Shown here: positions 25,513 to 35,728 of the stretch, one piece after another
How the letters are laid out: every line of letters starts with the position of its first letter
Position numbering within the stretch: position 1 is the stretch's first letter
Notes under the pieces: model-generated
Seen by the model: the letters and a program-made list of their open reading frames with translations, nothing else
Databases searched by the model: none
Told to the model about the DNA's origin: nothing
Assembly (NCBI GenBank): GCA_963848415.1
Contig: CAWKDN010000001.1
Span: 806,001 to 870,000, forward strand
Direction of reading: 5' to 3'
DNA from: CAVQBC01 sp963848415
Lineage (GTDB): Bacteria > Actinomycetota > Thermoleophilia > Solirubrobacterales > Solirubrobacteraceae
DNA: 64,000 bases
Translations under genes and position numbers: made by a program

Positions 25513-25903
25513 CGAGGCCGTCCCGCCGGGCGGGTCAGAGCCCCACGGCCTGGCCGAGCGCCTCTCCCATCGCCGGCGCGAGCACCTCAAGCGCGGCCGC
25601 GCCTACCGGATCGCCTTCGCGGTGGCGGGCGTGGTCGTCACGCTGGCGGGGGTCGCGATGCTGGCGCTGCCGGGACCCGCGCTCGCGGTGATCCCGATCG
25701 GCCTGGCGATGCTCGCGATGGAGTTCGACTGGGCCGAGCGGCTGCTGCACCGCGCGCTCGAGCACGCCGAGCAGGCGCAGCGCAGGGCCAAGGAGACCAC
25801 GCGCACCCAGCGCGCGCTGGTCGCCCTCGTGGTCGTGCTGGGGCTCGCCGCCTTCGTCTACGCGGCCATCCGCTGGGACATCCCGCTCGTCCCGTTCGTC
25901 TGA
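25505..25903 (+). CDS. PGPGW-type (TIGR02611-like) small membrane protein
   Basis: A 132-residue protein with a charged N-terminus, two closely spaced hydrophobic segments around LAGVAMLALPGPALAVIPIGLAMLAMEFDWAERLL (the LPGPG.....GLA.LA.EF.WA pattern, given here in parts), a charged helix (HAEQAQRRAKETTRTQ) and a last transmembrane helix. The motif has Ala where most have Gly (LPGPA). Function of the family is unknown. It overlaps the M23 gene (ATGGCTGA at 25505-25512) and ends just before a strong terminator. Confidence 0.75.
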   Translation: MADEAVPPGGSEPHGLAERLSHRRREHLKRGRAYRIAFAVAGVVVTLAGVAMLALPGPALAVIPIGLAMLAMEFDWAERLLHRALEHAEQAQRRAKETTRTQRALVALVVVLGLAAFVYAAIRWDIPLVPFV

Positions 25904-25910
25904 GAACGCG

Positions 25911-25937
25911 AAAGGGGCGCCCGGCGGGCGCCCCTTT
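25911..25937 (+). terminator. Intrinsic terminator (bidirectional)
   Basis: AAAGGGGCGCCC, a three-base loop, then GGGCGCCCCTTT give a perfect 12-bp stem with A/T ends on both sides. It lies eight bases after the PGPGW gene stop and also follows the convergent gene 25971-26438, so it can serve both strands. Confidence 0.85.
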
Positions 25938-25970
25938 CTGGCGACTCGGACCCGCGGCGCAAGGGCCGCG

Positions 25971-26438
25971 TCAGGTGGTGGCCTGCGGCGTCTCCTCGGA
26001 GGTGGAGGTCGGCGGCGGCGTGGTGACCGACGTGTACTCGAACTCCTCCTCCGCGCCGAAGAGGGCGTCGAGCACCTTCTTGCGCAGCCCCTCGGAGACG
26101 GCCAGGGCGACGGCGCCGCCGACGACTCCGACCAGCAGGAGCTTGCCCACGCCGAAGCCCCGCTTCTTCTTCTTGGGCGCCTTGCGCAGGGCCACGCTGG
26201 CGTCGCGCAGGTTCTCCGACGCGGACTTCATCTCCTTCTGGAACTTCTTGTCGTCGAAGATGGTCTGCGTGGGCGACTTGCCGTTCTGCAGCCGCCCGAA
26301 GGCCGTGCGCGCAGACTCGAAGGCGGTCCACAGGTTCTCGCGCAGATCCTCGTCGTCGATGACCTTCTGAACGTATGGGTTCTTCTTGGCCGCGACGGCC
26401 GCGGCGCCGGCCTTGGCGACTTTCTTCTTGGCTGCCAT
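25971..26438 (-). CDS. Unrecognised Lys-rich protein with one membrane helix
   Basis: A 155-residue protein starting with a Lys/Ala-rich basic segment (MAAKKKVAKAGAAAVAAKK), then an amphipathic charged region (about residues 25-95), a basic KKKKRGFGVGK, one hydrophobic helix (about 98-115) and an acidic Thr/Pro-rich tail. The layout suggests a membrane-tethered protein with a nucleic-acid-like basic end, but no family is recognised. ATG 26436-26438 is preceded by GAGAGGG about five bases upstream. It sits downstream of lon on the same strand, 62 bases away. Confidence 0.7.
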   Translation of the reverse strand: MAAKKKVAKAGAAAVAAKKNPYVQKVIDDEDLRENLWTAFESARTAFGRLQNGKSPTQTIFDDKKFQKEMKSASENLRDASVALRKAPKKKKRGFGVGKLLLVGVVGGAVALAVSEGLRKKVLDALFGAEEEFEYTSVTTPPPTSTSEETPQATT

Positions 26439-26500
26439 GGTCACCCTCTCATCGGTGTGCCGTTGGGTCCTTGCGGGCGAGCATACCCACGAGGCCCCGA

Positions 26501-28881
<2,381 letters not shown>

Positions 28882-28885
<4 letters not shown>

Positions 28886-29346
28886 CGCGGTGGCCCCGCG
28901 CGCCGGCGGGCCGGCATGATCGGGACGCTGCGGGTGCCCGCCTGGGCGATGAGCGGCAGCTCGACGACCAACATGCCGTCGTCGTAGCGCGCCCGCGCGT
29001 GCTCGGCGTCGACGTCGGCCCCGAGCGCGATCGCCCGCCTGAACGGGCCGTGCTCGATCTCGAGCTGCTGGTAGACGCGCTCGGCGTCCGCGGCGGGGCG
29101 GCGCTGGCCGGACAGGATCAGCTCGCGCCCGCGCAGCTCGAGCTCGATCTCGGCCGGGTCGATGCCGGCGAGATCGGCGCGCACGATCGCCCGCGGCGGC
29201 GCCTCGAGGTAGTAGACGTCGACCGCCGGCGAGAAGCCGCCGCGCCGCTGGGGCGAGAGCCGGCGGTCGAAGACGTCGCCGAAGAGCTCGTCCATCTCGC
29301 GCCGCATCCGCTCGAAGTTGGCGAACAGGTCGCGGTCCGGGGGCAT
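28882..29346 (-). CDS. Hsp20 / alpha-crystallin family small heat-shock protein
   Basis: A 154-residue protein with an N-terminal arm (FERMRREMDELFGDVF), an alpha-crystallin domain (about residues 45-135, with ADLAGIDPAEIELELRGRELILSG in parts and GPFRRAIALGADVDAEHARARYDDGMLVVELPL) and a short IMP tail resembling the I-x-I/V anchor. It holds unfolded proteins for refolding or disposal. It precedes lon with a GTGA overlap, a sensible quality-control pair. TATCCT on the minus strand (29354-29359) is seven bases before the ATG. Confidence 0.92.
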
Positions 29347-29360
29347 GCGCCGGAGGATAT

Positions 29361-29984
29361 TCAGCCGGTACAGGCGCGGCTCAGCGGCACGGTGACGAAC
29401 TCCTCGGTGTCCGGGTGCAGCGGCCGCGGGTTCTCCTTGCACCAGGTCAGCGTGCCGGCGGCGAGGTCGGCGCGGGCCCGGAAGCGGTGCCCGGAGACCA
29501 GCGTCTTCGAGCCGTAGCGTTCGGAGAGCTGCGCGCGCGTGAGCTCGGCCAGGCACGAGTAGCTCGCCGCCGCCCGCGTCGGCGCGGCCGGGCCGCGCTC
29601 GATCAGCGTGCACGTCGTCTGCTCGACCGGGCCCGCCAGCGCGCCGGCACGCACGCGCCCGCGAGCGTCGCGGCCGACGGCCGCCTCGAGCGCCGCGCCG
29701 GCGACCGCCGGGGTGGCGCCCGCCACGGCGGGCCGGCTTGCGCTGCGGGGCGCCTGCTCGACCGCCAGCGCCCGCGCGCGGCCGGCGCGCAGGGCGGCCT
29801 CGGCCTCGCGGTCCTGCTCGGCCTGGCGCGCGGAGCTCCACGCGAAGGCGCCGATCGCGATCGCGGCGACCGCGGCGATCGCCAGCGAGACGCGGACCAG
29901 CGCGCGCCGCGAGCGGGCGCCGAGCAGGTAGGCCGGCAGCGCGGCGAAGGAGGGGAGCGGGTCGTAGCGGTCGCGCGGCTCCAC
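29361..29984 (-). CDS. Unrecognised single-pass membrane protein
   Basis: A 207-residue protein: short N-terminus (MEPRDRYDPLPSFAALPAYLLG), a basic stretch, one membrane helix (about residues 32-50), an Ala/Arg-rich helix, then an extracytoplasmic domain with four Cys (QTTCTLIERG, SYSCLAEL, LTWCKENPRP, SRACTG) that could form two disulfides. No family recognised. The GTG start is supported by a TACGGT box on the minus strand at 29991-29996, six bases upstream. It lies 14 bases before hsp20 on the same strand. Confidence 0.65.
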   Translation of the reverse strand: MEPRDRYDPLPSFAALPAYLLGARSRRALVRVSLAIAAVAAIAIGAFAWSSARQAEQDREAEAALRAGRARALAVEQAPRSASRPAVAGATPAVAGAALEAAVGRDARGRVRAGALAGPVEQTTCTLIERGPAAPTRAAASYSCLAELTRAQLSERYGSKTLVSGHRFRARADLAAGTLTWCKENPRPLHPDTEEFVTVPLSRACTG

Positions 29985-30378
29985 GGTGGCACCGTAGCCC
30001 CGGCGCGGGCGGCCGGCCAAGCCCGGCGCACCGCGCGGTCCGCCGCGGTCCGGGGGCTGGTGCGCGTGCGCGCGGGTCTGTGTGCGCGCAGGCGGCGAAC
30101 TGCGGCATCGAGGGGGTCGACCCGGACCGCGTCCGGCCGGGTCGCTGTGGCGTGCGCACCGCCAACTGCGCATCGAAGGGTGCCGGAACGGTCGTTCTGA
30201 TCGGCCGGCTCGCCTCGCGGCAGCATGGCGTCGTCGGATGCCGTCAACGCCGGCGCTCGGTGCGTCGTCGGCCGCCGTCAGCCGGCGACTGAAGGCACGC
30301 CGCCCGATGTGGAGCCTGACCCCTTACCAGCCGCAGTTCACGGTGGCGCGACTGGGCCGGCCCGCGGTCAGACCGCGG
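29985..30378. other. 394-base intergenic region, no gene recognised
   Basis: Apart from the -10 box of the upstream gene, it holds an imperfect direct repeat: AACTGCGGCATCGAGGG near 30100 and AACTGCGCATCGAAGGG near 30165. A plus-strand frame through the region encodes two similar Cys-containing segments (AANCGIEG and TANCASKG), but it has no convincing start or family. The right edge has a tandem palindrome at 30365-30386. Confidence 0.4.
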
Positions 30379-30386
30379 TCAGACCG
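30365..30386. repeat. Two tandem copies of an 11-bp palindrome at the end of an MBL gene
   Basis: CGGTCAGACCG occurs twice in direct succession (30365-30375 and 30376-30386). Each copy is a palindrome around a central A. The second copy contains the TGA stop of the metallo-hydrolase gene. It may act as an mRNA 3' end structure or be a recent small duplication. Confidence 0.55.
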
Positions 30387-31146
30387 TGTAGGTCGCGCCC
30401 TCGCGGGCGATCTCGACCGGCCCGCCGAAGGCCTGCTCGGCCTCCGCCCGCGCCCGCTCGGCGTCGAGCTCGTCGGTGAGGTGGGTGAGCACGAGCCGCC
30501 GCGCGCCCGCGTCGCGGCCGTGGGCGCCCGCCTCGGCCGCGGTCAGATGGCCACGCGGCAGCTCGGGCTCGGGCTCGGGCAGCGTGGCCTCGATCAGCAG
30601 CAGGTCCGTGTCGCGGGCGAAGGCGGCCAGCTCGGCCGTCGGCCCGTGGTCGGCCCCGTAGGTGATCCGCGGCCCGGCGCCGTCGTCGGCCGCCACCTCG
30701 ATCGCGTTGGTGGCGGTGAAGTGCGGGACGGCCTGAAAGCGCAGCCGCAGCGGGCCGACGTGCAGCTCCTCCTCGGTGCCGTACTCGACCAGGCCGAAGC
30801 TGCCCTCGATCAGCGTCTCGTCCCCCCAGGCGCCGACCACTCGCCGGAAGACCTCCGTCGCCCCGGTCGGGGCGTAGAGCCGCGGCCCGGAGCCGAGCCT
30901 CGGCGCACGCGGCCCGTAGCGCAGCGCATAGGCGAAGGGGACGAGGTCGAGGAAGTGGTCGGCGTGCAGATGGGAGATCAGCACCGCGTCGACGCCCACA
31001 TAGTCCGAGTAGTGCCGCAGCTTGGCGAACACGCCGTTGCCGCAGTCGACCAGCAGCCGGACGCCCTCGTCCTCGATCAGGTAGCCGCTGCACGCCCCGC
31101 CCGCGTCCTGCCAGGAGGGGGACTTGCCGAGGATCGTCAGCCGCAC
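30379..31146 (-). CDS. Metallo-beta-lactamase-fold hydrolase (Rv1339/RNase Z-like)
   Basis: A 255-residue MBL-fold enzyme. The N-terminus MRLTILGKSPSWQDAGGACSGYLIED matches the actinobacterial group that includes mycobacterial Rv1339, reported as a cyclic-nucleotide phosphodiesterase. The metal motif is ISHLHADHFLDLVPF (H.H.DH), followed by a His in AVPHFTATN, Asp in YGADHGP and a late LTHLTDE. Cyclic-nucleotide or RNA phosphodiester hydrolysis is inferred. The GTG start has TACAGT on the minus strand (31154-31159) seven bases upstream. Confidence 0.85.
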   Translation of the reverse strand: MRLTILGKSPSWQDAGGACSGYLIEDEGVRLLVDCGNGVFAKLRHYSDYVGVDAVLISHLHADHFLDLVPFAYALRYGPRAPRLGSGPRLYAPTGATEVFRRVVGAWGDETLIEGSFGLVEYGTEEELHVGPLRLRFQAVPHFTATNAIEVAADDGAGPRITYGADHGPTAELAAFARDTDLLLIEATLPEPEPELPRGHLTAAEAGAHGRDAGARRLVLTHLTDELDAERARAEAEQAFGGPVEIAREGATYTV

Positions 31147-31170
31147 GTGGGCGACTGTAGACGCGGCGGC

Positions 31171-31419
31171 TCAGGCGTGCAGCGCCGCCTGCTCCTGCGC
31201 CGTGGGGAACGCCCATGCCGCCTGGCGGCGGCGCTCCTGGCGGAACATGAAGCGCAGCTGGGTCGGCGGGCGCAAGCCGTCCGGGTGGTCGGGGCGGAAG
31301 GTCGCACACGGCTCCTCGAGGCGCAGCGCGCACAGCTCGTTGCGGCGGAAGTAGCACTCCTCGCACGTGACCTTGCGCGCCTTGGCGGCGCCCCGCGCAG
31401 CACCAGCTGACAACCCCAC
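31171..31419 (-). CDS. Small Cys-rich protein, possible zinc-binding, unknown function
   Basis: An 82-residue basic protein. The centre carries C..C (TCEECYFRRNELC) and a fourth Cys (EEPCATFRPDHPDGL), a likely zinc site of the C-x2-C-x8-C-x7-C kind, followed by an Arg-rich helix (LRFMFRQERRRQ). No family recognised. The start could be GTG 31417-31419 or TTG 31411-31413, which has a better-spaced AAGGGGG. It lies just upstream of the MBL gene on the same strand. Confidence 0.65.
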   Translation of the reverse strand: MGLSAGAARGAAKARKVTCEECYFRRNELCALRLEEPCATFRPDHPDGLRPPTQLRFMFRQERRRQAAWAFPTAQEQAALHA

Positions 31420-31496
31420 TCCCCCTTCACCTCTTCGTCACAGGACGACGACAGGAAAGCGAGCGCGACAGGGGCGCGCAAGCGCGACGGGACCGG

Positions 31497-31537
31497 CGTT
31501 CCCGCAAATCGCGCCCAAAGGCGTCCGTTCCCGCAAA
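31497..31537. repeat. Pair of 12-bp direct repeats in a divergent promoter region
   Basis: CGTTCCCGCAAA occurs at 31497-31508 and again at 31526-31537, 29 bases apart start to start. The pair lies in the 228-base gap between the small Cys-rich gene (minus) and the SDR gene (plus). The spacing and exact identity suggest a two-site operator; no regulator gene is adjacent. Confidence 0.5.
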
Positions 31538-31647
31538 GAGGCCGACTTCAGGCCCGATTCGCCCTGGGAGCGGCGTGTCCACCGCGCATTTTCGGGGGGA
31601 ACGCCGACGCTCGTCCGCGGGCTGCCGGCCTCCGTACCCTCAGGGCC

Positions 31648-32577
31648 ATGGCCACCGTCCTCGTCACCGGCGCCTCGGGCTACGTCGGCTCCGCGCTCGT
31701 CCCGCGCCTGCAGCGCGAGGGGCACACGGTCCGCGGCTTCACCCGCTCGGCCGCGCGGGTCGCCGCGCCGGTGGACGAGCTTGTGGTCGGCGACGCGGCC
31801 ACCGGCGAGGGCCTGCCCGCCGCGCTGGACGGGGTCGAGGTCGCCTACTTCCTGATCCACTCGATGGAGGCCGGGCCCGCCAACGGCAGCGCCGGCTTCC
31901 CCGAGCTCGAGCGGCGCGCCGGGGAGGCGTTCGCCGCCGCCGCGGGCGCCGCCGGCGTGCGCCGGATCGTCTACCTCGGCGGCCTGCTGCCCGCCGACGC
32001 GCCGCCCTCGCGTCACCTCGCCTCGCGGCTGGCCGTCGAGGAGCTCCTGCTCGGCGCGGCGCCCGAGTCGCTGGCCCTGCGCGCCTCGATCGTGGTCGGC
32101 GCCCGCTCGCGGTCCTTCCGCTTCCTCGTGCGCCTGATCGAGCGCCTCCCCGTGCTCGCGCTGCCGGCGTGGCGCAACAACCGCACCGCGCCGATCGACG
32201 GGCGCGACATGCTCACCTTCCTCACCCGCGCCGCGACTGTCCCGGCCGCGCTGACCGGCCGCGCCTGGGACGTCGCCGGGCCCGACGTGCTCAGCTATCA
32301 GGAGCTGATCGAGCGGATCGCCGAGCGGATGATGGTCAGCCGCCCGCGTGTCGCGCTCGAGCTGAGCCTGACGCCGCTGGCCTCGGCGGTCGCCGCCGCG
32401 GTGGCCGGCGAGGACCGCGGGCTGATCGAGCCGCTGATGGAGTCCCTCGAGCACGACCTGCTGCCGCGCGACGACGCCGCGGCGGGCGCCTTCGGCGTGC
32501 GCCGGCACGGCTTCGACGCCGCCGTGGACCGCGCGCTGCGCGACTGGGAGGACCAGGAGGTGCTGGCGGCGCGATGA
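31648..32577 (+). CDS. NAD(P)-binding atypical SDR / NmrA-like protein
   Basis: A 309-residue Rossmann protein with the nucleotide loop VLVTGASGYVGSALVPRL at the N-terminus, then GVEVAYFLIHSME and RRIVYLGGLLP, the pattern of atypical extended SDRs related to NmrA and complex I-associated proteins. It lacks an obvious YxxxK catalytic pair, so it may be a sensor or a reductase of unusual type. TACCCT (31635-31640) lies seven bases before the ATG. It overlaps the next gene by four bases (ATGA). Confidence 0.82.
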   Translation: MATVLVTGASGYVGSALVPRLQREGHTVRGFTRSAARVAAPVDELVVGDAATGEGLPAALDGVEVAYFLIHSMEAGPANGSAGFPELERRAGEAFAAAAGAAGVRRIVYLGGLLPADAPPSRHLASRLAVEELLLGAAPESLALRASIVVGARSRSFRFLVRLIERLPVLALPAWRNNRTAPIDGRDMLTFLTRAATVPAALTGRAWDVAGPDVLSYQELIERIAERMMVSRPRVALELSLTPLASAVAAAVAGEDRGLIEPLMESLEHDLLPRDDAAAGAFGVRRHGFDAAVDRALRDWEDQEVLAAR

Positions 32578-33020
32578 GCGAGGTGCGGACCGCGATCGAC
32601 ATCGCCGCGCCGCCGCAGGACGTCTGGGCGGTGGTCATGGATCCCCGGCGCTACGGCGACTGGGTCACTATCCATCGCCGGATCGAGCGGGTGGACGACG
32701 GCGACCTGCGGCCCGGCTTCGCGGTCGAGCAGACGCTCGCGCTGCGCGGCGCTCCCTTCAAGGTGCAGTGGGAGCTCGCCGACTTCCAGGCGCCGCGCCA
32801 CGCCCGCTGGGAGGGACGCGGCCCCGGCGGCTCGCGGGCGACGACGAGCTACGGGCTCTCGTCCGACGGCGACAGCGGGACGCGCTTCGACTACGTCAAC
32901 GAGTTCAGGGCGCCGGGCGGCCTGCTCGGCGCGGTCGCGAGCCGGGCGCTCGTCGGCGGGATCTCCCGGCGCGAGGCCGACCGCTCGCTCGAGCGCCTCA
33001 AGGCGGTGCTGGAGCGCTGA
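32574..33020 (+). CDS. SRPBCC (START-like) family protein
   Basis: A 148-residue member of the polyketide-cyclase/START superfamily, which forms a hydrophobic ligand cavity. It opens with VRTAIDIAAPPQDVWAVVMDPRRYGDWV, the standard first strand and helix, and ends with a long amphipathic helix (RREADRSLERLKAVLE). It follows the SDR gene with an ATGA overlap, and the pair may act on the same lipid or aromatic ligand. Its end overlaps the convergent FUSC gene by 23 bases. Confidence 0.85.
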   Translation: MSEVRTAIDIAAPPQDVWAVVMDPRRYGDWVTIHRRIERVDDGDLRPGFAVEQTLALRGAPFKVQWELADFQAPRHARWEGRGPGGSRATTSYGLSSDGDSGTRFDYVNEFRAPGGLLGAVASRALVGGISRREADRSLERLKAVLER

Positions 33021-34164
33021 CCAGCGAGGCGGCGGCCTCACGCACGAGCCGCTCGGCCTCCGTGGCCCCCAGGCCCGAGCCGCGCAGCAGGTCGACCGCC
33101 GTGTTGCGCACCTGCGCGACGATCACACTCACCGACAGGTTGCCCGTCTGCTCGAAGGCGAGCGTCGCCCGCGCCGCCGCGCGCAGCGCCGGCTCGCGCA
33201 CGAGCGTGCGGCCGTAGGGGTCGTCGAGGGTCTCGTCGAGCCGCCGCACGGCGGAGGCGAGGTCGCGCACCGCCTCATAGACGGGCGGCGGCGCGCTCTC
33301 GCCCATCTGCAGCGCGCGCAGGGCGGCGCGGCTGAGCGTCTCCACACTGGTGAGCGCCGAGTGGATCTGACCCGAGGTCTCCGCGTAGCGCGCGAAGTGG
33401 CGGCGCGTGCCGCCCCGGAACGGCGCCAGCCGCAGCGTCTCCTGACCACCGGCGACGGCCTGGGCGAACGCGTCGGGATCGAGCCTGCGCACCCGCTCGA
33501 GCGTGCGCTCGGCGAGCGGCTCGTCGCGGCGGGCGAGCGCGCGGGCCACGTCCTCCAAGATCCCGCTGAGCTCCGAGAGCAACGGCGCGACGGCCCGGCG
33601 GGCGGCTTGGACCGGATTGGCGGGCAGCAACGAGGTGATCGCCAGCGCGATCAGCCCACCCAGCAGCGAGTCCAGGAACCGGGCGCCCGAGAGCCCCGTG
33701 CCGGGCTGCTGGATCGTGACCACCAGCAGCGCCGAGGTCGCGGCCTCCGAGACGAGGATGGTCGACCCGCCGAGCGCGATGGCGGCGAGCATCGCGCCGC
33801 CGACGACCACGGCGATCTGCAGCACGCCGTCGCCCACGAGCGCGATGAAGGCGTCGGCGATGCCGATCCCCAGTGCCACGCCGATCGTCATCTCCGCCGT
33901 GTAGCGCCGCCTCCGGCCGAGCGCGGCGCTGACCCCGACGAGCGCGACGACCGGCGCGAAGATCGGGCGCTCGTGGCCGAGGATCAACTGCGCGAGCATC
34001 CACGCCAGCGCGGTCGAGAGCGCAGCCTGCAGGATCCAGCGGCCGTTGGCGCGCACCCGGTCGGCGACGCGGCTCGGGCGCGAGCGCTCGGCGGCGCCCT
34101 CGAGCAGCGCGCTGCCGCGCTCGCGGATCTGCTCGGCGGATCGCTCGCCGTGAAGCCTGCTCAC
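32998..34164 (-). CDS. FUSC-family (aromatic acid exporter-like) membrane protein
   Basis: A 388-residue protein with about six membrane helices in the N-terminal half (about residues 45-185, including GRWILQAALSTALAWMLAQLI and LGGSTILVSEAATSALLVVTIQQPG in parts) and a soluble helical C-terminal half. The layout matches FUSC/YgaE-like transporters related to p-hydroxybenzoic acid efflux. Substrate unknown. The GTG start faces the divergent winged-helix gene across a region containing a clear palindromic operator (34219-34247), which could control both. Confidence 0.8.
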   Translation of the reverse strand: MSRLHGERSAEQIRERGSALLEGAAERSRPSRVADRVRANGRWILQAALSTALAWMLAQLILGHERPIFAPVVALVGVSAALGRRRRYTAEMTIGVALGIGIADAFIALVGDGVLQIAVVVGGAMLAAIALGGSTILVSEAATSALLVVTIQQPGTGLSGARFLDSLLGGLIALAITSLLPANPVQAARRAVAPLLSELSGILEDVARALARRDEPLAERTLERVRRLDPDAFAQAVAGGQETLRLAPFRGGTRRHFARYAETSGQIHSALTSVETLSRAALRALQMGESAPPPVYEAVRDLASAVRRLDETLDDPYGRTLVREPALRAAARATLAFEQTGNLSVSVIVAQVRNTAVDLLRGSGLGATEAERLVREAAASLVSAPAPP

Positions 34165-34218
34165 GACGCTCAGTCAACCACGTCGCACTGACAGCCTCGG
34201 TGCGATCGCCTTGATTAT

Positions 34219-34247
34219 GGTCAAACAGTCTCTACTATAGTTTGACC
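34219..34247. promoter_or_regulatory. Palindromic operator overlapping a -10 box
   Basis: GGTCAAAC (34219-34226) and its exact reverse complement GTTTGACC (34240-34247) flank 13 bases. TATAGT at 34236-34241 is a good -10 for the downstream gene and lies across the right arm. TTGATT at 34211-34216 could be the -35 at a 19-base spacing. The surrounding 60 bases are markedly AT-richer than the rest of the window. A dimeric repressor bound here would block the promoter. Confidence 0.65.
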
Positions 34248-34300
34248 GTGCAATGAGGTAGAAGTCAGTTCTTGCTTCGTTTTACGGTGAAAGGATCGTG

Positions 34301-34744
34301 GTGACCGACTTCCTCGACGAGAAGCGCAAGGAGATCCAGTCGCGCCTGAAGGAGCTGCGCCCGCTGGTGGACGAGTTCCACCGCCTCGAGGCCGCTGAGC
34401 GCGCGCTCGCCGGGGTCGAGGACACGCCCTCGCGCACCGCGGCGGCCCGCGCGCCGCGGCGCGGGCGCCGCGGCGGCGGCGGCGCGAGCACCAACGGGCG
34501 CCGCGGGCGGCCGAAGGGCAGCGGCACGCGCGCCAACCAGGCGCTCGAGCTCGTTCGCGCGCGGCCCGGCATCACCATCTCAGAGCTGGCCGACGCGATG
34601 AGCATCAAGCAGAACTACCTCTACCGGGTGATGCCGGGGCTCGCCGAGGAGGGCCTGGTGGTGAAGTCCGGGCGCGGCTGGCACGTCCGTGACTCGGCCC
34701 CCCCGGTCCCCCCGGCCGACGAGTCGGCGGCATCCGAGGACTAG
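34301..34744 (+). CDS. Coiled-coil / AT-hook / winged-helix DNA-binding protein
   Basis: About 147 residues. Residues 1-45 form a charged coiled-coil (LDEKRKEIQSRLKELRPLVDEF). A Gly/Arg-rich linker contains an AT-hook (GRRGRPKGSG, about 65-75). The C-terminal part is a winged helix-turn-helix (RPGITISELADAMSIKQNYLYRVMPGLAEEGLV). The layout suggests an oligomeric chromosome-binding or regulatory protein. GTG 34301 is preferred over GTG 34298 because AAAGGA (34290-34295) is then five bases away. An operator-like palindrome lies about 55 bases upstream, so autoregulation is plausible. Confidence 0.75.
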   Translation: MTDFLDEKRKEIQSRLKELRPLVDEFHRLEAAERALAGVEDTPSRTAAARAPRRGRRGGGGASTNGRRGRPKGSGTRANQALELVRARPGITISELADAMSIKQNYLYRVMPGLAEEGLVVKSGRGWHVRDSAPPVPPADESAASED

Positions 34745-34747
34745 GGC

Positions 34748-35728
34748 TCAGAGCAGCTCGCTGACCGCCTCGCGCTCCTCGGCCAGCTCGGCTGCGGACG
34801 CGTCGATCCGCTCGCGCGAGAAGGCGTCGATCTCGAGTCCCTCGACGATCGTCCACTCCCCGTTCGCGCACGTGCAGGGGAAGCTCGAGATGATGCCCTC
34901 GGGCACGTCGTACGCGCCCGGTGAGGGGACCGACATCGACGTCCAGTCGCCGTCCGGCGTGCCGTGCACCCAGTCGCGCACGTGGTCGATCGCCGCGTTG
35001 GCCGCCGAGGCGGCGCTGGAGGCGCCACGGGCCTCGATGATCGCCGCGCCGCGCTTGGACACGGTCGGGATGAAGTCCTCCTCGATCCAGGCCTGGTCGT
35101 CGACGACCTCGGCGGCGTTGCGCCCGTCGACCTTCGCGTGGAAGACGTCGGGGTACTGCGTGGTGGAGTGGTTGCCCCACACCGTCATGTTGGTGATGGC
35201 GCCGACTCCCACGCCGGCCTTTTGAGCCAGCTGGGCGATCGCCCGGTTGTGGTCCAGGCGGGTCATGGCGGTGAAGCGCTCGGGCGGGACGTCGGGCGCG
35301 TTGCGCATCGCGATCAGGGCGTTGGTGTTGGCCGGGTTGCCGACCACGAGCACCTTGACGCCGGTGGCGGCGCCGGCGTTGATGGCCTCGCCCTGGGGCT
35401 TGAAGATGCCGCCGTTGGCCTCCAGCAGGTCTGAGCGCTCCATGCCCTTCGAGCGCGGGCGCGCGCCGACCAGCAGCGCGACGTCGACGCCGTCGAAGGC
35501 CGCCGTCGCGTCGTCGTGGATGTCCACGGAGGCCAGCAGCGGCAGCGCCGAGTCGTCGAGCTCCATCGCGGTGCCCTCGGCCGCCTTCACGGCGTCGGGG
35601 ATCTCCAGCAGGCTGAGTGCCACGGGCGTGTCGGGGCCGAGCATCTGCCCGGAGGCGATGCGGAACAGCAGGGCGTAGCCGATCGCGCCGGCGGCGCCGG
35701 TCACGGTCACCTTGACGGGGGTGCTCAC
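34748..35728 (-). CDS. mdh: Malate dehydrogenase
   Basis: A 326-residue NAD-dependent malate dehydrogenase of the long-loop type found in actinobacteria. It has the nucleotide loop VTVTGAAGAIGYALLFRIASG, VALLVGARPRSKGMERSDLL (substrate Arg residues), VVGNPANTNALI, MTRLDHNRA (Arg/Asp) and VWGNHSTTQYPD (catalytic His). The GTG start overlaps the stop of the isocitrate dehydrogenase gene (GTGA at 35725-35728), so two TCA-cycle enzymes are co-transcribed. Confidence 0.95.
   Translation of the reverse strand: MSTPVKVTVTGAAGAIGYALLFRIASGQMLGPDTPVALSLLEIPDAVKAAEGTAMELDDSALPLLASVDIHDDATAAFDGVDVALLVGARPRSKGMERSDLLEANGGIFKPQGEAINAGAATGVKVLVVGNPANTNALIAMRNAPDVPPERFTAMTRLDHNRAIAQLAQKAGVGVGAITNMTVWGNHSTTQYPDVFHAKVDGRNAAEVVDDQAWIEEDFIPTVSKRGAAIIEARGASSAASAANAAIDHVRDWVHGTPDGDWTSMSVPSPGAYDVPEGIISSFPCTCANGEWTIVEGLEIDAFSRERIDASAAELAEEREAVSELL

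Noticed and set aside
29738..30292. Plus-strand frame with two Cys-containing AANC-like segments
   Set aside because: No convincing start, overlaps the real minus-strand gene for half its length, and matches no family; recorded only as an intergenic oddity.
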